From Acetobacteraceae bacterium (GTDB lineage: Bacteria; Pseudomonadota; Alphaproteobacteria; Acetobacterales; Acetobacteraceae), in assembly GCA_947455205.1 (NCBI GenBank), contig CANGNF010000013.1, positions 1 through 64,000 on the forward strand: a stretch of 64,000 nt of DNA, in the 5' to 3' direction. Under the pieces are notes generated by a model. That model did no database searches and was not told the origin of the DNA. It saw only the letters and a list, made by a program, of their open reading frames with translations. Position numbers and translations under genes: made by a program. Shown piece by piece: positions 9,679-20,076 of this stretch; position 1 is the first letter of the stretch, and every line of letters begins with the position of its first letter.

Positions 9679-9972
9679 CTACGGCCCGGTGCCGGAGGGC
9701 TTGCCGCCGAGCCCGCTGCCGCCGCCCGGGAAGTTGGGGTCGGCGCCCAGGTTATAGGGCCGGTTGATGCCGCCCGGCGCGCCGGTGGTCTGGTTGACCT
9801 GGGCATTCTCGCCGCTGGCGGTGGTGCCCGCCGGCGGGGCGCCGGCGCGGGCCGGGGCGGTCATTGTGCTGGCCCTGGTGCCCGCCGAGGGGGGATTCCC
9901 CATGGGGTTGCAGGCCGCCAGCAGGCCCATCATGGCCGCGCCACAAAGCACTGTTCTCAAACGGGAATCCAT
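9679..9972 (-). CDS. Small putative lipoprotein sharing a motif with its neighbour
   Basis: Lipobox LLAACNP; C-terminal motif YNLGADPNFPGG like the 9278-9544 product. Confidence 0.6.
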   Translation of the reverse strand: MDSRLRTVLCGAAMMGLLAACNPMGNPPSAGTRASTMTAPARAGAPPAGTTASGENAQVNQTTGAPGGINRPYNLGADPNFPGGGSGLGGKPSGTGP

Positions 9973-10052
9973 TCGGGTTCTCCTCTCCTCGGCTGGAGGG
10001 TTGAACCCCGGTGCCGGCGAAAAGTTCCGCTGCTGGCGGCAGCGGCGCCGCC

Positions 10053-11027
10053 TCAGTCCACCGTGGCGCCGGCGGCGGCCACCACCGGTGCCCACTTCGC
10101 CACCTCGCTGGCCATGAAGGCGTCGTAGTCGCGCGGCCCCAGCGGCATCGGCTCGGCGCCGAAGTCACGGGTCTTCTGGATGATCCCGGGGTCGTGCAGC
10201 GCCTCCACGATCTCGCGGCCCAGGCGCTCGATGATCGGGCGCGGCGTGCTGGCGGGCGCGGCCACGCCGTACCAGCTGGCCACGTCGAAGTTGGGTACGC
10301 CTTCCTCCATCAGCGTCGGCAACTCCGCCATGAAGGGCACGCGGCGGCCGGTGGAGACGCCCAGCGCCTTCAGCATGCCGGCCAGCACCTGCTGGCGGCT
10401 GGCCGGTGCGTTGTCGATCGCGAACAGCACCTCGCCATTCATCACCGCGGCCATGCTGGGCGCGGTGCCGCGGTACGGCACGTGCTGCACCTCCAGCCCC
10501 ATGCGCTGGCCGAACAGCACGCCCGAGAGGTGCGAGGAGGTGCCCGAGCCGGCCGAGGAGAAATTCGCCTGGCGCGGATTGGCGCGGATGAATTTCACCA
10601 GGTCGGCCACGTTGTTGATGCCGCGGTCGGGCTTCACGATCATCACGTTCGGCAGCTCGGCGATCTTGGCCACGCCGGGCAGGTCGCGCAGCGGGTCGAA
10701 GCTCAGCCGGCCCTTGTACAGGGTGGGGCCGATGCCGTGGCTGGCGATGTGGTTGACGAAGAAGGTGTGGTTGTCCGGCGTCGCCTTGGCGGCGATCTCG
10801 GCCGCCACGATGCCGCCGGCGCCGGGCTTGTTGTCCAGCCACAGGCCGTGGCCCAGGCGTTCCCGCAGCCGGATCTCCAGGATCCGCATGAAGATGTCGC
10901 TGGCGCCGCCGGCGGCGCCGCCGACCAGGTAGCGCATCGGCTTTTCCGGCCAGGCCGGCTGGGCGCCGGCGGCGGTGGCAAGCGCGGGCAGGGCCAGGCC
11001 GCCCAGCAGGGCGCGGCGTGCGATCAT
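10053..11027 (-). CDS. Bug/TctC-family solute-binding protein
   Basis: MIARRALLGGLALPALATAAGAQPAWPEKPMRYLVGGAAGGASDIFMRI; 'VPYRGTAPSMAAVMNGEV' motif. Confidence 0.88.
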   Translation of the reverse strand: MIARRALLGGLALPALATAAGAQPAWPEKPMRYLVGGAAGGASDIFMRILEIRLRERLGHGLWLDNKPGAGGIVAAEIAAKATPDNHTFFVNHIASHGIGPTLYKGRLSFDPLRDLPGVAKIAELPNVMIVKPDRGINNVADLVKFIRANPRQANFSSAGSGTSSHLSGVLFGQRMGLEVQHVPYRGTAPSMAAVMNGEVLFAIDNAPASRQQVLAGMLKALGVSTGRRVPFMAELPTLMEEGVPNFDVASWYGVAAPASTPRPIIERLGREIVEALHDPGIIQKTRDFGAEPMPLGPRDYDAFMASEVAKWAPVVAAAGATVD

Positions 11028-11264
11028 GGCGTCAACTCCCAGGTTTTGGGGGATGCTAGCCGGGTTTGGCGCCGCGCGGAATCGCCAAGCGGCGGGGCCA
11101 CCGCCAATTGGTATTGCCCGCGCCGGCATGGCGGAAATCGCTGACACCAAGGCGAAGCTTGGGGGAATTCCACACCGCCGGGCGTGGTTGAAATTTCGCC
11201 CGCCCGGCTTTGCGCCGCCGCGCGCCACATGCGTTACTCCGCTCTACCAAGAGGGGATGTCCGG

Positions 11265-14108
11265 ATGCCCGGTGCCGAGCCGCGTATTGATTACTCGCCG
11301 TCTCTCGGCGACGAGGTGAAGACCACCACCTGCTACATGTGCGCCTGCCGTTGCGGCATCAAGGTTCACCTGAAGGACGGCAAGGTCCGCTACATCGAGG
11401 GTAATCCCGACCACCCCGTGAACAAGGGCGTGCTCTGCGGCAAGGGCAGCGCCGGGATCATGACGCAATATGCCCCGGCCCGGCTGCGCGCGCCGCTGCT
11501 GCGCGTGGGCGAGCGTGGCGCCGGCGAGTTCAAGGAGATCAGCTGGGCCGAGGCGCTGGACATCGCCACCGGCTGGCTGGGCAAGGTGCGGGCGGAAGAC
11601 CCGCGCAAGCTGGCCTTCTTCACTGGCCGCGACCAGAGCCAGAGCCTGACCGGCTTCTGGGCCGCGCAGTTCGGCACGCCGAATTTCGCAGCCCATGGCG
11701 GGTTCTGCTCGGTCAACATGGCCGCCGGCGGGCTCTACACCATCGGCGGGTCGTTCTGGGAGTTCGGCGAGCCCGACTGGGACCGCTGCAAGTACCTGCT
11801 GATGTTCGGCGTGGCCGAGGACCATGACAGCAACCCGATCAAGATCGGCATCGGCAAGCTGAAGGCCCGCGGCGGCAAGTTCGCCAGCGTGAACCCGGTG
11901 CGGACCGGCTATTCCGCCGTGGCCGATGAGTGGATCGGCATCCGCCCCGGCACCGATGGGCTGTTCGCCCTGGCCCTGGCGCATGAGCTGCTGCGGACCG
12001 ACCATGTCGATACCGCCTTCCTGGCCCGCTACACCAACGCGCCCTGGCTGGTGGTGCGCAACCCCGGCGGTGCCGATGACGGGCTGTTCGCGCGCGACGC
12101 CGATGGCAAGCCGCTGGCCTGGGACCGCGCCCGCGGCGCCATTCCGGCCGCGACAGCGGACCTGAGCGCGGTGCTGGCCGGCAGCTACACCCTGCCGGAT
12201 GGCCGCACCGCGGTGCCGGTCTTCCAGCTGATGGCCGAGCGCTACATGGCCCCCGAATACGCGCCGGAAGCGGTGGCCGCGATCTGCGGCATTTCCGCCG
12301 CGCGGATCAAGCGCATCGCCGCCGAGATCGCCGACGTGGCGTTCAACCAGGCGATCACGCTGGACCAGCCCTGGACCGATGTGTACGGCCGCCAGCATGA
12401 GACCATGGTCGGCCGCCCCGTCGCCTTCCACGCCATGCGCGGCATCAGCGCGCACAGCAACGGCTTCCACAGCTGCCGCGCGCTGCATGTGGTGCAGATG
12501 CTGCTGGGCGCCGTGGATACCCCTGGCTCCTGGCGCTACAAGTCGCCCTTCCCGCGGCCGATTCCGCCGGGTCCGCCGCCCGCCGGCAAGGGCGCCCGGC
12601 CGAACACGCCGCTGGTCGGCAACATCCTCAGCTTCCCGCAGGGACCGGACGACCTGCTGGTGGAGGATGACGGCACGCCGATCCGCATCGACAAGTCGTT
12701 CAGCTGGGAAGCGCCCCTCGGCCTGCACGGCATGATGCACACCGTCATCGCCAATGCCGGCGCCGAGGACCCCTACGCGATCGACACCCTGTTCATGTTC
12801 ATGGCCAACATGGCCTGGAACAGCGCCATGAACCCCGGCGAGGTGATCCGCATCCTCACCGAGAAGAAGGCCGACGGCGAGTACCGCATCCCGCACGTCA
12901 TCTACTCGGACGCCTTCTTCTCCGAGACGGTGCCCTATGCCGACCTGATCCTGCCGGACACCACCTACCTGGAACGCTGGGACGCGATCAGCATCCTCGA
13001 CCGTCCCATCGGCTCCGCCCATGGCGCCGGCGACGCGATCCGCCAGCCGGTGATCCAGCCGGACCGCGATGTCCGCGCCTTCCAGACCGTGCTGATCGAG
13101 CTGGGCGCGCGGCTCGGCCTGCCGGCCTTCACCAAGGAAGACGGCAGCCCGCGCTTCAAGCACTATGCCGACTACCTGACCAACCACCAGCGCAGCCCGG
13201 GCGTCGGCCCGCTGGCCGGCTTCCGCGGCGTGGATGGCGACAAGAAGGGCGTGGGCGAGCCCAACCCGGACCAGTTGCAGCGCTACGTGGACAATGGCTG
13301 CTTCTGGCGCGACCACCTGCCGCCGGAGCAGGGCTACTTCAAGCACGCCAACGCGGCCTACCTGGCCGGCGCCAAGGCGATGGGGCTGATCCCCAACGAG
13401 AACCAGATCGTCATGCAGATCTGGTCGGAGCCGCTGCAGAAGTTCCGGCTGGCGGCGCAGGGCCATGGCGCCAAGCAGCCGCCGGAACACCTGCGCGCCC
13501 GGGTGGAGAAGTACTGCGACCCGCTGCCGATCTGGTACACGCCGCTCGAGCAGCAGATGCACGACACCGCGCCGTTCCCGCTCAGCGCGATCACCCAGCG
13601 CCCGATGCACATGTACCACTCATGGGGCTCGATGAACGCCTGGCTGCGGCAGATCACCGGCAGCAACAAGCTGTACCTGGCGCGGGAACGCGGCGTGGCG
13701 CAGGGCCTGGTGGATGACGACTGGGTCTGGGTCACGTCACGCAACGGCAAGTTGAAGTGCCAGGTCAAGCTGATGGAGGGCGTCAACCCCGACACGGTCT
13801 GGACCTGGAACGCCATCGGCAAGCGCGCCGGCGCCTGGATGCTGACGCCGGACAGCCCGGAAGCGACCAAGGGCTTCCTGCTGAACCACGTCATCAGCGA
13901 ATGGCTGCCGGCGCAGGAAGGGTTCCGCTCCGCCAATGCGGACCCGGTCACCGGCCAGGCCGCCTGGTACGACCTCCGCGTCTCGGTGGAGAAATGCGCC
14001 GCCGACGAGGTGCCGCTGACCGCGCCGACCTGGGACACCCTGACCCCGCCGCCGGAGCTGCCGCCGGCCCCCAACATGCTCCGCTACACGGTGGGAGTGA
14101 AGCCATGA
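11265..14108 (+). CDS. Molybdopterin oxidoreductase catalytic subunit, SoeA-like (sulfite dehydrogenase candidate)
   Basis: N-terminal [4Fe-4S] motif CYMCACRCGIKVH...VLCGKG; DMSO-reductase-family body; followed by ferredoxin and DmsC-like subunits. Confidence 0.85.
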   Translation: MPGAEPRIDYSPSLGDEVKTTTCYMCACRCGIKVHLKDGKVRYIEGNPDHPVNKGVLCGKGSAGIMTQYAPARLRAPLLRVGERGAGEFKEISWAEALDIATGWLGKVRAEDPRKLAFFTGRDQSQSLTGFWAAQFGTPNFAAHGGFCSVNMAAGGLYTIGGSFWEFGEPDWDRCKYLLMFGVAEDHDSNPIKIGIGKLKARGGKFASVNPVRTGYSAVADEWIGIRPGTDGLFALALAHELLRTDHVDTAFLARYTNAPWLVVRNPGGADDGLFARDADGKPLAWDRARGAIPAATADLSAVLAGSYTLPDGRTAVPVFQLMAERYMAPEYAPEAVAAICGISAARIKRIAAEIADVAFNQAITLDQPWTDVYGRQHETMVGRPVAFHAMRGISAHSNGFHSCRALHVVQMLLGAVDTPGSWRYKSPFPRPIPPGPPPAGKGARPNTPLVGNILSFPQGPDDLLVEDDGTPIRIDKSFSWEAPLGLHGMMHTVIANAGAEDPYAIDTLFMFMANMAWNSAMNPGEVIRILTEKKADGEYRIPHVIYSDAFFSETVPYADLILPDTTYLERWDAISILDRPIGSAHGAGDAIRQPVIQPDRDVRAFQTVLIELGARLGLPAFTKEDGSPRFKHYADYLTNHQRSPGVGPLAGFRGVDGDKKGVGEPNPDQLQRYVDNGCFWRDHLPPEQGYFKHANAAYLAGAKAMGLIPNENQIVMQIWSEPLQKFRLAAQGHGAKQPPEHLRARVEKYCDPLPIWYTPLEQQMHDTAPFPLSAITQRPMHMYHSWGSMNAWLRQITGSNKLYLARERGVAQGLVDDDWVWVTSRNGKLKCQVKLMEGVNPDTVWTWNAIGKRAGAWMLTPDSPEATKGFLLNHVISEWLPAQEGFRSANADPVTGQAAWYDLRVSVEKCAADEVPLTAPTWDTLTPPPELPPAPNMLRYTVGVKP

Positions 14109-14848
14109 CCTGCCTGCCCGACCTCGCCCCCGGCCAGAAGAAGCTGGGCCTGGTGATCGACCTGGATACCTGCGTCGGTTGCCAGTCCTGCGCCACCAAC
14201 TGCAAGGAATGGAACGCCAACGGCATGTCGGCGCCGTTGCCGGACTTCAACGCCTACAGCGCCGGCGCCGAGGGCGTCTGGTTCAACCGCGTGCACAGCT
14301 ACGAAGCCGGGGAGGGCGCGGCCGGCAAGACCGTGCACTTCCCGCGGTCATGCCTGCATTGCGAGAACGCCGCCTGCGTCACCGTCTGCCCCACCGGCGC
14401 CAGCTACAAGCGCGCCGAGGATGGCATCGTGCTGGTGGACGCCGACAAGTGCATCGGCTGCCAGCTCTGCGCCTGGGCCTGTGCCTATGGCGCCCGCGAG
14501 TTCGACGAGGATGAGGGGGTGATGAAGAAGTGCACCCTCTGCGTCGACCGCATCTACAACGAGAACATCCCGGAGGCGCAGCGCCAGCCGGCCTGCGTCA
14601 ATTCCTGCCCCACCGGCGCCCGCCATTTCGGCGACCTGGGCGACCCCACGAGCAAGGTCAGCCAGCTGGTCGCCGAGCGTGGCGGCTTCGAGCTGATGCC
14701 GGAAATGGACTACAAGCCGGTCAACCGCTACCTGCCGCCGCGCAAGCATGTGGTGCCGGAACACTCCAAGCCGGTTGAGGACGCGCCGACGCCGATGGAC
14801 ATCAAGTCCAGTCTGCTGCGCTTCATGGACAAGGTGCTGACGCGATGA
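14105..14848 (+). CDS. 4Fe-4S dicluster electron-transfer subunit, SoeB-like
   Basis: Four Cys clusters: CVGCQSCATNC, CLHCENAACVTVCP, CIGCQLCAWAC, CTLCVDRI...CVNSCPTGA; ATGA overlap with the upstream gene. Confidence 0.9.
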   Translation: MTCLPDLAPGQKKLGLVIDLDTCVGCQSCATNCKEWNANGMSAPLPDFNAYSAGAEGVWFNRVHSYEAGEGAAGKTVHFPRSCLHCENAACVTVCPTGASYKRAEDGIVLVDADKCIGCQLCAWACAYGAREFDEDEGVMKKCTLCVDRIYNENIPEAQRQPACVNSCPTGARHFGDLGDPTSKVSQLVAERGGFELMPEMDYKPVNRYLPPRKHVVPEHSKPVEDAPTPMDIKSSLLRFMDKVLTR

Positions 14849-15780
14849 AGCCTGCAGGTTCGATCGTCTTCTTCACCGTCGCCTCCGGCGCCGGCTACGG
14901 CTTGCTGTTCTGGCTGGGCCTGCTGGGCGCCGGCGGCATGATCAGCGGCGACGGGATCCTGGTGCTGACCGTGCTGGGCCTGGCGCTGGTGCTGGTCACG
15001 GCGGGGCTCTGCGCCTCCCTGCTGCACCTGGGCAATGCACACAAGGCCTGGCGGGCGCTGTCGCAATGGCGCTCCTCCTGGCTGTCGCGGGAAGGTGTTG
15101 CGGCGGTGCTGACCTATTTCCCCGCCATCGGCTCCGGCCTGTGCGTGCTGCAGGGCGCCTATGGCTGGGCGGTGCTGCTGGCGCTGGTCGCCGCGGCGGG
15201 CGCGCTGGCCACGGTGTACTGCACCAGTATGATCTACGCCTCGCTGAAGCCGATCAAGGAATGGGCGCATCCGCTGGTGCCCGCCGGCTATGTCGTGCTG
15301 TCGCTGTTCAGCGGCGCGGCGCTGCTGGCCACGCTGATGGCGCTGGCCGGCGAGGATGCCAGCGTGCCGGCGCTGCAGGCGCTGATCTTCGGCGCGCTGG
15401 GCGCCGGGCTGAAGTGGCAGTACTGGCGCAGCATCGACACCGCGCGGCCGCTGGCCACGCTGGAGACCGCGACCGGGCTGGGGCGCATCGGCACCACCCG
15501 CCCGCTGGACCCGCCGCACACCCAGTCCAACTACATCATGCGGGAAATGGGGTTCCGCGTGGCCCGCAAGCACGCCCACAGCCTGCGGCGCATCGCGCTG
15601 GTCGGCGGGCTGGCGCTGCCGGCGCTGCTGGCGGCCTGCTCCTTGCTGGTCGCCGGGCCGGTGGCGGCGCTGCTGCTGCTGCTGGCCACGGCGCTGGGGC
15701 TGGCCGGGCTGCTGGTGGAACGCTGGCTGATGTTCGCCGAGGCCACGCACACCGCGATGATCTTCTATCGCGGCACCTGA
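14845..15780 (+). CDS. DmsC/SoeC-like membrane anchor subunit
   Basis: Polytopic membrane protein with LLHLGNAHKAWRALSQWRSSWLSREG, typical of DmsC; ATGA overlap with the upstream gene. Confidence 0.85.
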   Translation: MKPAGSIVFFTVASGAGYGLLFWLGLLGAGGMISGDGILVLTVLGLALVLVTAGLCASLLHLGNAHKAWRALSQWRSSWLSREGVAAVLTYFPAIGSGLCVLQGAYGWAVLLALVAAAGALATVYCTSMIYASLKPIKEWAHPLVPAGYVVLSLFSGAALLATLMALAGEDASVPALQALIFGALGAGLKWQYWRSIDTARPLATLETATGLGRIGTTRPLDPPHTQSNYIMREMGFRVARKHAHSLRRIALVGGLALPALLAACSLLVAGPVAALLLLLATALGLAGLLVERWLMFAEATHTAMIFYRGT

Positions 15781-15836
15781 TTTGCTTGCCTGCGCCCCTG
15801 CCGCGGCATCACGCTGCGGCAGAGGCGGAGGTGGCG

Positions 15837-17399
15837 ATGCGCTTGTTCACGGCGGGCCTGGCCCTGGCGTTGCTGGCGGGGCCGGCACGGGCGACCGACC
15901 TGGCCATCGCCGTCGGTGGCGCCTTCACGTCCATGGACCCGCATTTCCATGACCTGAGCCCGAACCACGCGCTGGTGCAGCACGTGTTCGACGCCCTGGT
16001 CATGGCCGACAACGACGCCCGCCCCGGCCCTGGCCTGGCGCTTTCCTGGCGGGTGCTGGACGAGCGGACCTGGGAGTTCAAGCTGCGCCCCGGCGTCCGC
16101 TGGCACGACGGCACGCCCTTCACCGCCGACGATGTGGTCTTCACCTTCGGCCGCGCCCCCAACGTGCCGAACAGCCCGACCGGCCTGGGCCAGTACATCC
16201 GCCCCGTCACCCGGCTGGAGGTGGTGGATGCCGAGACGCTGCGGCTGCACACCGCCGAGCCGGTGCCGCTGATCCCGATGTTCATGTCGGCCTTCACCAT
16301 CGTCAGCCGCCGCCATGGCGCGGGCGCCACCACCAGCGACTACAACAGCGGAAAGGCCGCCATCGGCACCGGGCCGTACCGGCTGCAGAGCTTCCAGCTG
16401 GGCGACCGCGCCGTCTTCACCCGCAACCCGGATTGGTGGGGGCCGCGGCAGCCCTGGGACAAGGTGACCTATCGGCTGATCGCCAACGACAGTGGCCGCG
16501 TCGCCGCGCTGCAATCCGGCGATGTCGACGCCATCGACGCGGTGCCGACCCGCGATGTGGCGCGGCTTTCGCAAAACAACCGGCTGCGGGTGACCACCAG
16601 GCCCGGCCTCAGGCTGATCTACCTGTCGCCCGATGTCGGCCGTGCCACCACGCCCTTCGCCACCGACAGCCGCGGCCAGGTGCTGGCGCAGAATCCGCTG
16701 CGCGACGTGCGGGTGCGCCGGGCGCTGTCGCTGGCGATCAACCGCGAGGGCATCCGCAGCCAGCTGATGGAGGGCCATGCCCGCCCCGCCGGCCAGCCGA
16801 TGCCGGAAGGCGCCATCGGCTACGACCCCGCCATTGCCGCGGACGCCTACCGCCCCGACGAGGCCCGCCGCCTGCTGGCCGAGGCCGGCCTGCCCGACGG
16901 CTTCAACCTGACCCTGCATGGCCCGAACGACCGCTACGTGAACGATGACGGCATCGTCCAGGCCATTGCCCAGATGTGGACGCGGGTTGGCGTGCGGACC
17001 CAGGTCGGCACCATGCCGGCCTCGGTCTTCTTCAGCCGCTCGGCGCGCGACGAGTTCAGCATCTGGCTGACCGGCTGGAGCAGCAGCACCGCCGAGGCCG
17101 ACACGCCCCTGGTGCAGATGGTGGCGACGCCGGACCCGCCGCGCGGCCGGGGCAACGTGCTGCGGCCGACGCATTACTCCAACCCGGTGACGGACGCGCT
17201 CCTCGACCGCGCCTTCGCCACCATCGACCAGCCGGCGCGGGAAGCGCTGTACCGCGACGCCATCCGCATCGGCTTCCAGCAGGACCTGGCGGTGATCCCG
17301 ATCCACCACCAGGTGAACATCTGGGCCACGCGCCAGGGGCTGCGCTACACGCCGCGCCTGCAGGAAACCACGCGCGCCACCGAGTTCCGGCCGGAATAG
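15837..17399 (+). CDS. ABC transporter substrate-binding protein, family 5 (peptide/nickel/opine type)
   Basis: Signal peptide; 'LRPGVRWHDGTPFTADDVVFTF', 'RRALSLAINREGI', 'GYDPAIAADAYRPDEARRLLAEAG'. Confidence 0.9.
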   Translation: MRLFTAGLALALLAGPARATDLAIAVGGAFTSMDPHFHDLSPNHALVQHVFDALVMADNDARPGPGLALSWRVLDERTWEFKLRPGVRWHDGTPFTADDVVFTFGRAPNVPNSPTGLGQYIRPVTRLEVVDAETLRLHTAEPVPLIPMFMSAFTIVSRRHGAGATTSDYNSGKAAIGTGPYRLQSFQLGDRAVFTRNPDWWGPRQPWDKVTYRLIANDSGRVAALQSGDVDAIDAVPTRDVARLSQNNRLRVTTRPGLRLIYLSPDVGRATTPFATDSRGQVLAQNPLRDVRVRRALSLAINREGIRSQLMEGHARPAGQPMPEGAIGYDPAIAADAYRPDEARRLLAEAGLPDGFNLTLHGPNDRYVNDDGIVQAIAQMWTRVGVRTQVGTMPASVFFSRSARDEFSIWLTGWSSSTAEADTPLVQMVATPDPPRGRGNVLRPTHYSNPVTDALLDRAFATIDQPAREALYRDAIRIGFQQDLAVIPIHHQVNIWATRQGLRYTPRLQETTRATEFRPE

Positions 17400-17417
17400 C
17401 CGCTGCGGCGCCTGAAA

Positions 17418-17469
17418 GGCGCCGTCAGCCGCCGCGACGCCCGCAGGGCGCCGTCAGCCGCCGCGACGC
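17418..17469. repeat. Two direct copies of GGCGCCGTCAGCCGCCGCGACGC, 29-bp period
   Basis: Copies at 17418-17440 and 17447-17469 between convergent genes. Confidence 0.8.
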
Positions 17470-17472
17470 AGG

Positions 17473-20076
17473 TCAGCCGCCGTCGGCCTCAGCGGCGGCG
17501 GGCTGGGTCAGTGCCGCCAGCAGGGCCGCGCGCTGCACCGGCTTGGCCAGGTAGTCGTCCATGCCGGCCTCGCGGCATTGCGCCTCGAATTGCGGGCCGA
17601 CCGCGGCGGTCAGGCCGATGATGCGGCCGCGCCGGTTGGGCCCGGCGGTGCGGCGGATCTGCCGGGTGGCCTCCAGCCCGTCCATGACCGGCATCTGCAG
17701 GTCCATCAGGATGGCGTCGTAGCGGAACTGCCGGGCGGCCTGCACCGCCTCGGCGCCGTCGCCGGCCACGTCCACATGCCAGCCGCTGCGTTGCAGAATG
17801 GTCCGCATGACCAGCTGGTTGGTGGCGTTGTCCTCCACCAGCAGCACCCGCAGGCGGGGGCCCTCCGGCACCGGCTCCGGCTCCGGCGGTGGGGTGGGCG
17901 CCACCGGCTCATCCCGCCGCAGCGCGTGCTGCACCGCGTCCAGCAGGCGCGACGGCAGCGCCGGCTTCAGCAGCATGGCGTCCACCAGGCCGGGCGCCGG
18001 CATCTCCCGGTTGCCGCCGATGCCGGACGAGCACAGCACCACCGCCGGCGCGGTAATGCCCAGCAGGTCGCGCAGCCGGCGCACCGTCTCCAGCCCGTCG
18101 AAGCCGGGCATCTGCATGTCCATCACCACCACGGTGAAGCGTGCCTCGCAGGCCAGCGCCGCCTGCACCGCCAGCAGGGCGGCGCTGCCATCGGCGGCCA
18201 CCGCGGTCTCCGCCCCCATGGCGCCCAGCTGGCGGGTGATGATCTCCCGGTTCAGCGGCAAGTCGTCCACCACCAGCACGCGTTCCCCGCGCAGCGGGTG
18301 CGCCCGGGCCGGCCCGGCATCCGGCGCCGGCTGCACCAGGATGTCGAAGCGGAAGATGCTGCCCGGCACCGTGCCGCTGAGCCCGGTACTGCGCGGCGCG
18401 GCGCCGATGGAGCCGCCCATTTCCTCCGCCAGGCGCTTGCAGATGGCCAGGCCCAGCCCGGTGCCGCCATAGCGCCGGCTGATCGAGGCATCGGCCTGGG
18501 TGAAGCGCTCGAACAGCTGCGGCACGCTGGCGGGGTCGATGCCGATGCCGGTATCCGTCACCCGGCAGCCCAGGCGCCAGACCTTGTCCTCCTGCCGGGC
18601 ATAGAGCGCGACCTCGATCCAGCCCTGCTCGGTGAACTTGACCGCATTACCGACCAGGTTGAACAGCAGCTGCCGGAAGCGGCCGGGGTCGCCGACCACG
18701 CGCTGCGGCATGTCCGGCGCCAGGGCGCAGACCAGCTCCACCCCCTTGGAGGCGGCGCGCGGGGCGAACAGCTCCACGATCGTCGCCAGCTCGGCCTCGA
18801 TGGAGAAGGGCACCTCCTCCCGCTCCAGGCTGCCGGCCTCCAGCTTGGAGAAGTCGAGCACGTCGTTCAGGATCACCAGCAGGTGCTCGGCGGAACCCTG
18901 GATGGTCTCGGCATAGCGGCGCTGCAGCGCGTCGAGCCGAGTGTCCAGCAGCAGCCCGGCCATGCCGATCACGCCATTCATCGGCGTGCGGATCTCGTGG
19001 CTCATGGCGGCGAGGAACTCTTCCTTCGCCTGGCTGGCGCCGCGGGCCTCGGCTTCGCTGGCGGCCAGCATCTTGCCCTGGCGCTGCAGTTTCTCGGCCA
19101 GGCGCACCAGCAGCCAGAGCGCCACCAGCGTGACCGCGCCGGCGGCGCCGACGCCCCCGGCCAGCAGCAGGCCCAGGCGCCGCAGTGGCTCGAAGGCGTC
19201 GTCGCGGCTGCGGGCAACCTCCACCACGAAGCTGCCCTGGCGGGTCACGGCGAAGCTGGCCACCGCCTCCACGCCATCCTGGTCGATGCCGCGGAAGCTG
19301 CCATTCTCCCGCCGGGGCAGGAAATCCCGGAACGGCCAGGCGCTGGTGTTCAGCACGCCGATGCCGCGCGCGCTGCCATCCGACCGCGCCAGCAGCAGGC
19401 CGCTGAAGGAGTGCAGCCGGACCGTGACGCCGAAGGCATCCGCATAGCGCCGGGCGATGGCGACGAAGTAGTCCGGGTTCAGCAGCGCCACCGCGGCGCC
19501 GTCGAACTCGCCCCGCGGGGTGCGGATGGCCCGCGCCATGGGGATGGACCAGAGCCTGGTCTCGCTGATCGGCCGGGTGCCCGGGCCGAGGAAACGGCCG
19601 CCCTCCGGCGCGCCCAGGCGCAGGGTCTGGCCGCCGAAGCGCAGCACGCGGAACCAGTCGCGCTCGCCGATGGTCTGGTCCTTCAGCTGCTCCACGCTGG
19701 ACTGGGTGACCTGGCCGATGGCGTCGGTGGCCAGTACGGCGCGGATCTGCGCGATCTCCGGCAGGCGGCTGGCGGCCATCTCGGCGAAGCCGCCGGTGCG
19801 GCGGTCCGCCAAATCCGCCAGGACCAGCTCCACCGTTTGCGTGGCGCGGGTCAGCTGGTCGGCCAGGGCGCCGGCGACGCTGCGGGTCAGCGCCTCGGCA
19901 TCGTCGAGCGCATCCCTCTGGCCGCGGGCCATCACGATACCGTAGATTGCAACCAGGCTGGCCACCACCAGCGCGACCGCGGCGCCGAACAGCAGCCATG
20001 GCCGCGGCTCTCGCGGTGCTGGCGGCCCCAGGCGCAAGGATCGACGAATGGCGGCGCGGACGTTGTCCAGGTGCAT
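17473..20076 (-). CDS. Hybrid sensor histidine kinase with two C-terminal receiver domains
   Basis: TM plus periplasmic sensor region; H-box [17 protein letters not shown] boxes; two REC domains ([26 protein letters not shown]). Confidence 0.93.
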   Translation of the reverse strand: MHLDNVRAAIRRSLRLGPPAPREPRPWLLFGAAVALVVASLVAIYGIVMARGQRDALDDAEALTRSVAGALADQLTRATQTVELVLADLADRRTGGFAEMAASRLPEIAQIRAVLATDAIGQVTQSSVEQLKDQTIGERDWFRVLRFGGQTLRLGAPEGGRFLGPGTRPISETRLWSIPMARAIRTPRGEFDGAAVALLNPDYFVAIARRYADAFGVTVRLHSFSGLLLARSDGSARGIGVLNTSAWPFRDFLPRRENGSFRGIDQDGVEAVASFAVTRQGSFVVEVARSRDDAFEPLRRLGLLLAGGVGAAGAVTLVALWLLVRLAEKLQRQGKMLAASEAEARGASQAKEEFLAAMSHEIRTPMNGVIGMAGLLLDTRLDALQRRYAETIQGSAEHLLVILNDVLDFSKLEAGSLEREEVPFSIEAELATIVELFAPRAASKGVELVCALAPDMPQRVVGDPGRFRQLLFNLVGNAVKFTEQGWIEVALYARQEDKVWRLGCRVTDTGIGIDPASVPQLFERFTQADASISRRYGGTGLGLAICKRLAEEMGGSIGAAPRSTGLSGTVPGSIFRFDILVQPAPDAGPARAHPLRGERVLVVDDLPLNREIITRQLGAMGAETAVAADGSAALLAVQAALACEARFTVVVMDMQMPGFDGLETVRRLRDLLGITAPAVVLCSSGIGGNREMPAPGLVDAMLLKPALPSRLLDAVQHALRRDEPVAPTPPPEPEPVPEGPRLRVLLVEDNATNQLVMRTILQRSGWHVDVAGDGAEAVQAARQFRYDAILMDLQMPVMDGLEATRQIRRTAGPNRRGRIIGLTAAVGPQFEAQCREAGMDDYLAKPVQRAALLAALTQPAAAEADGG

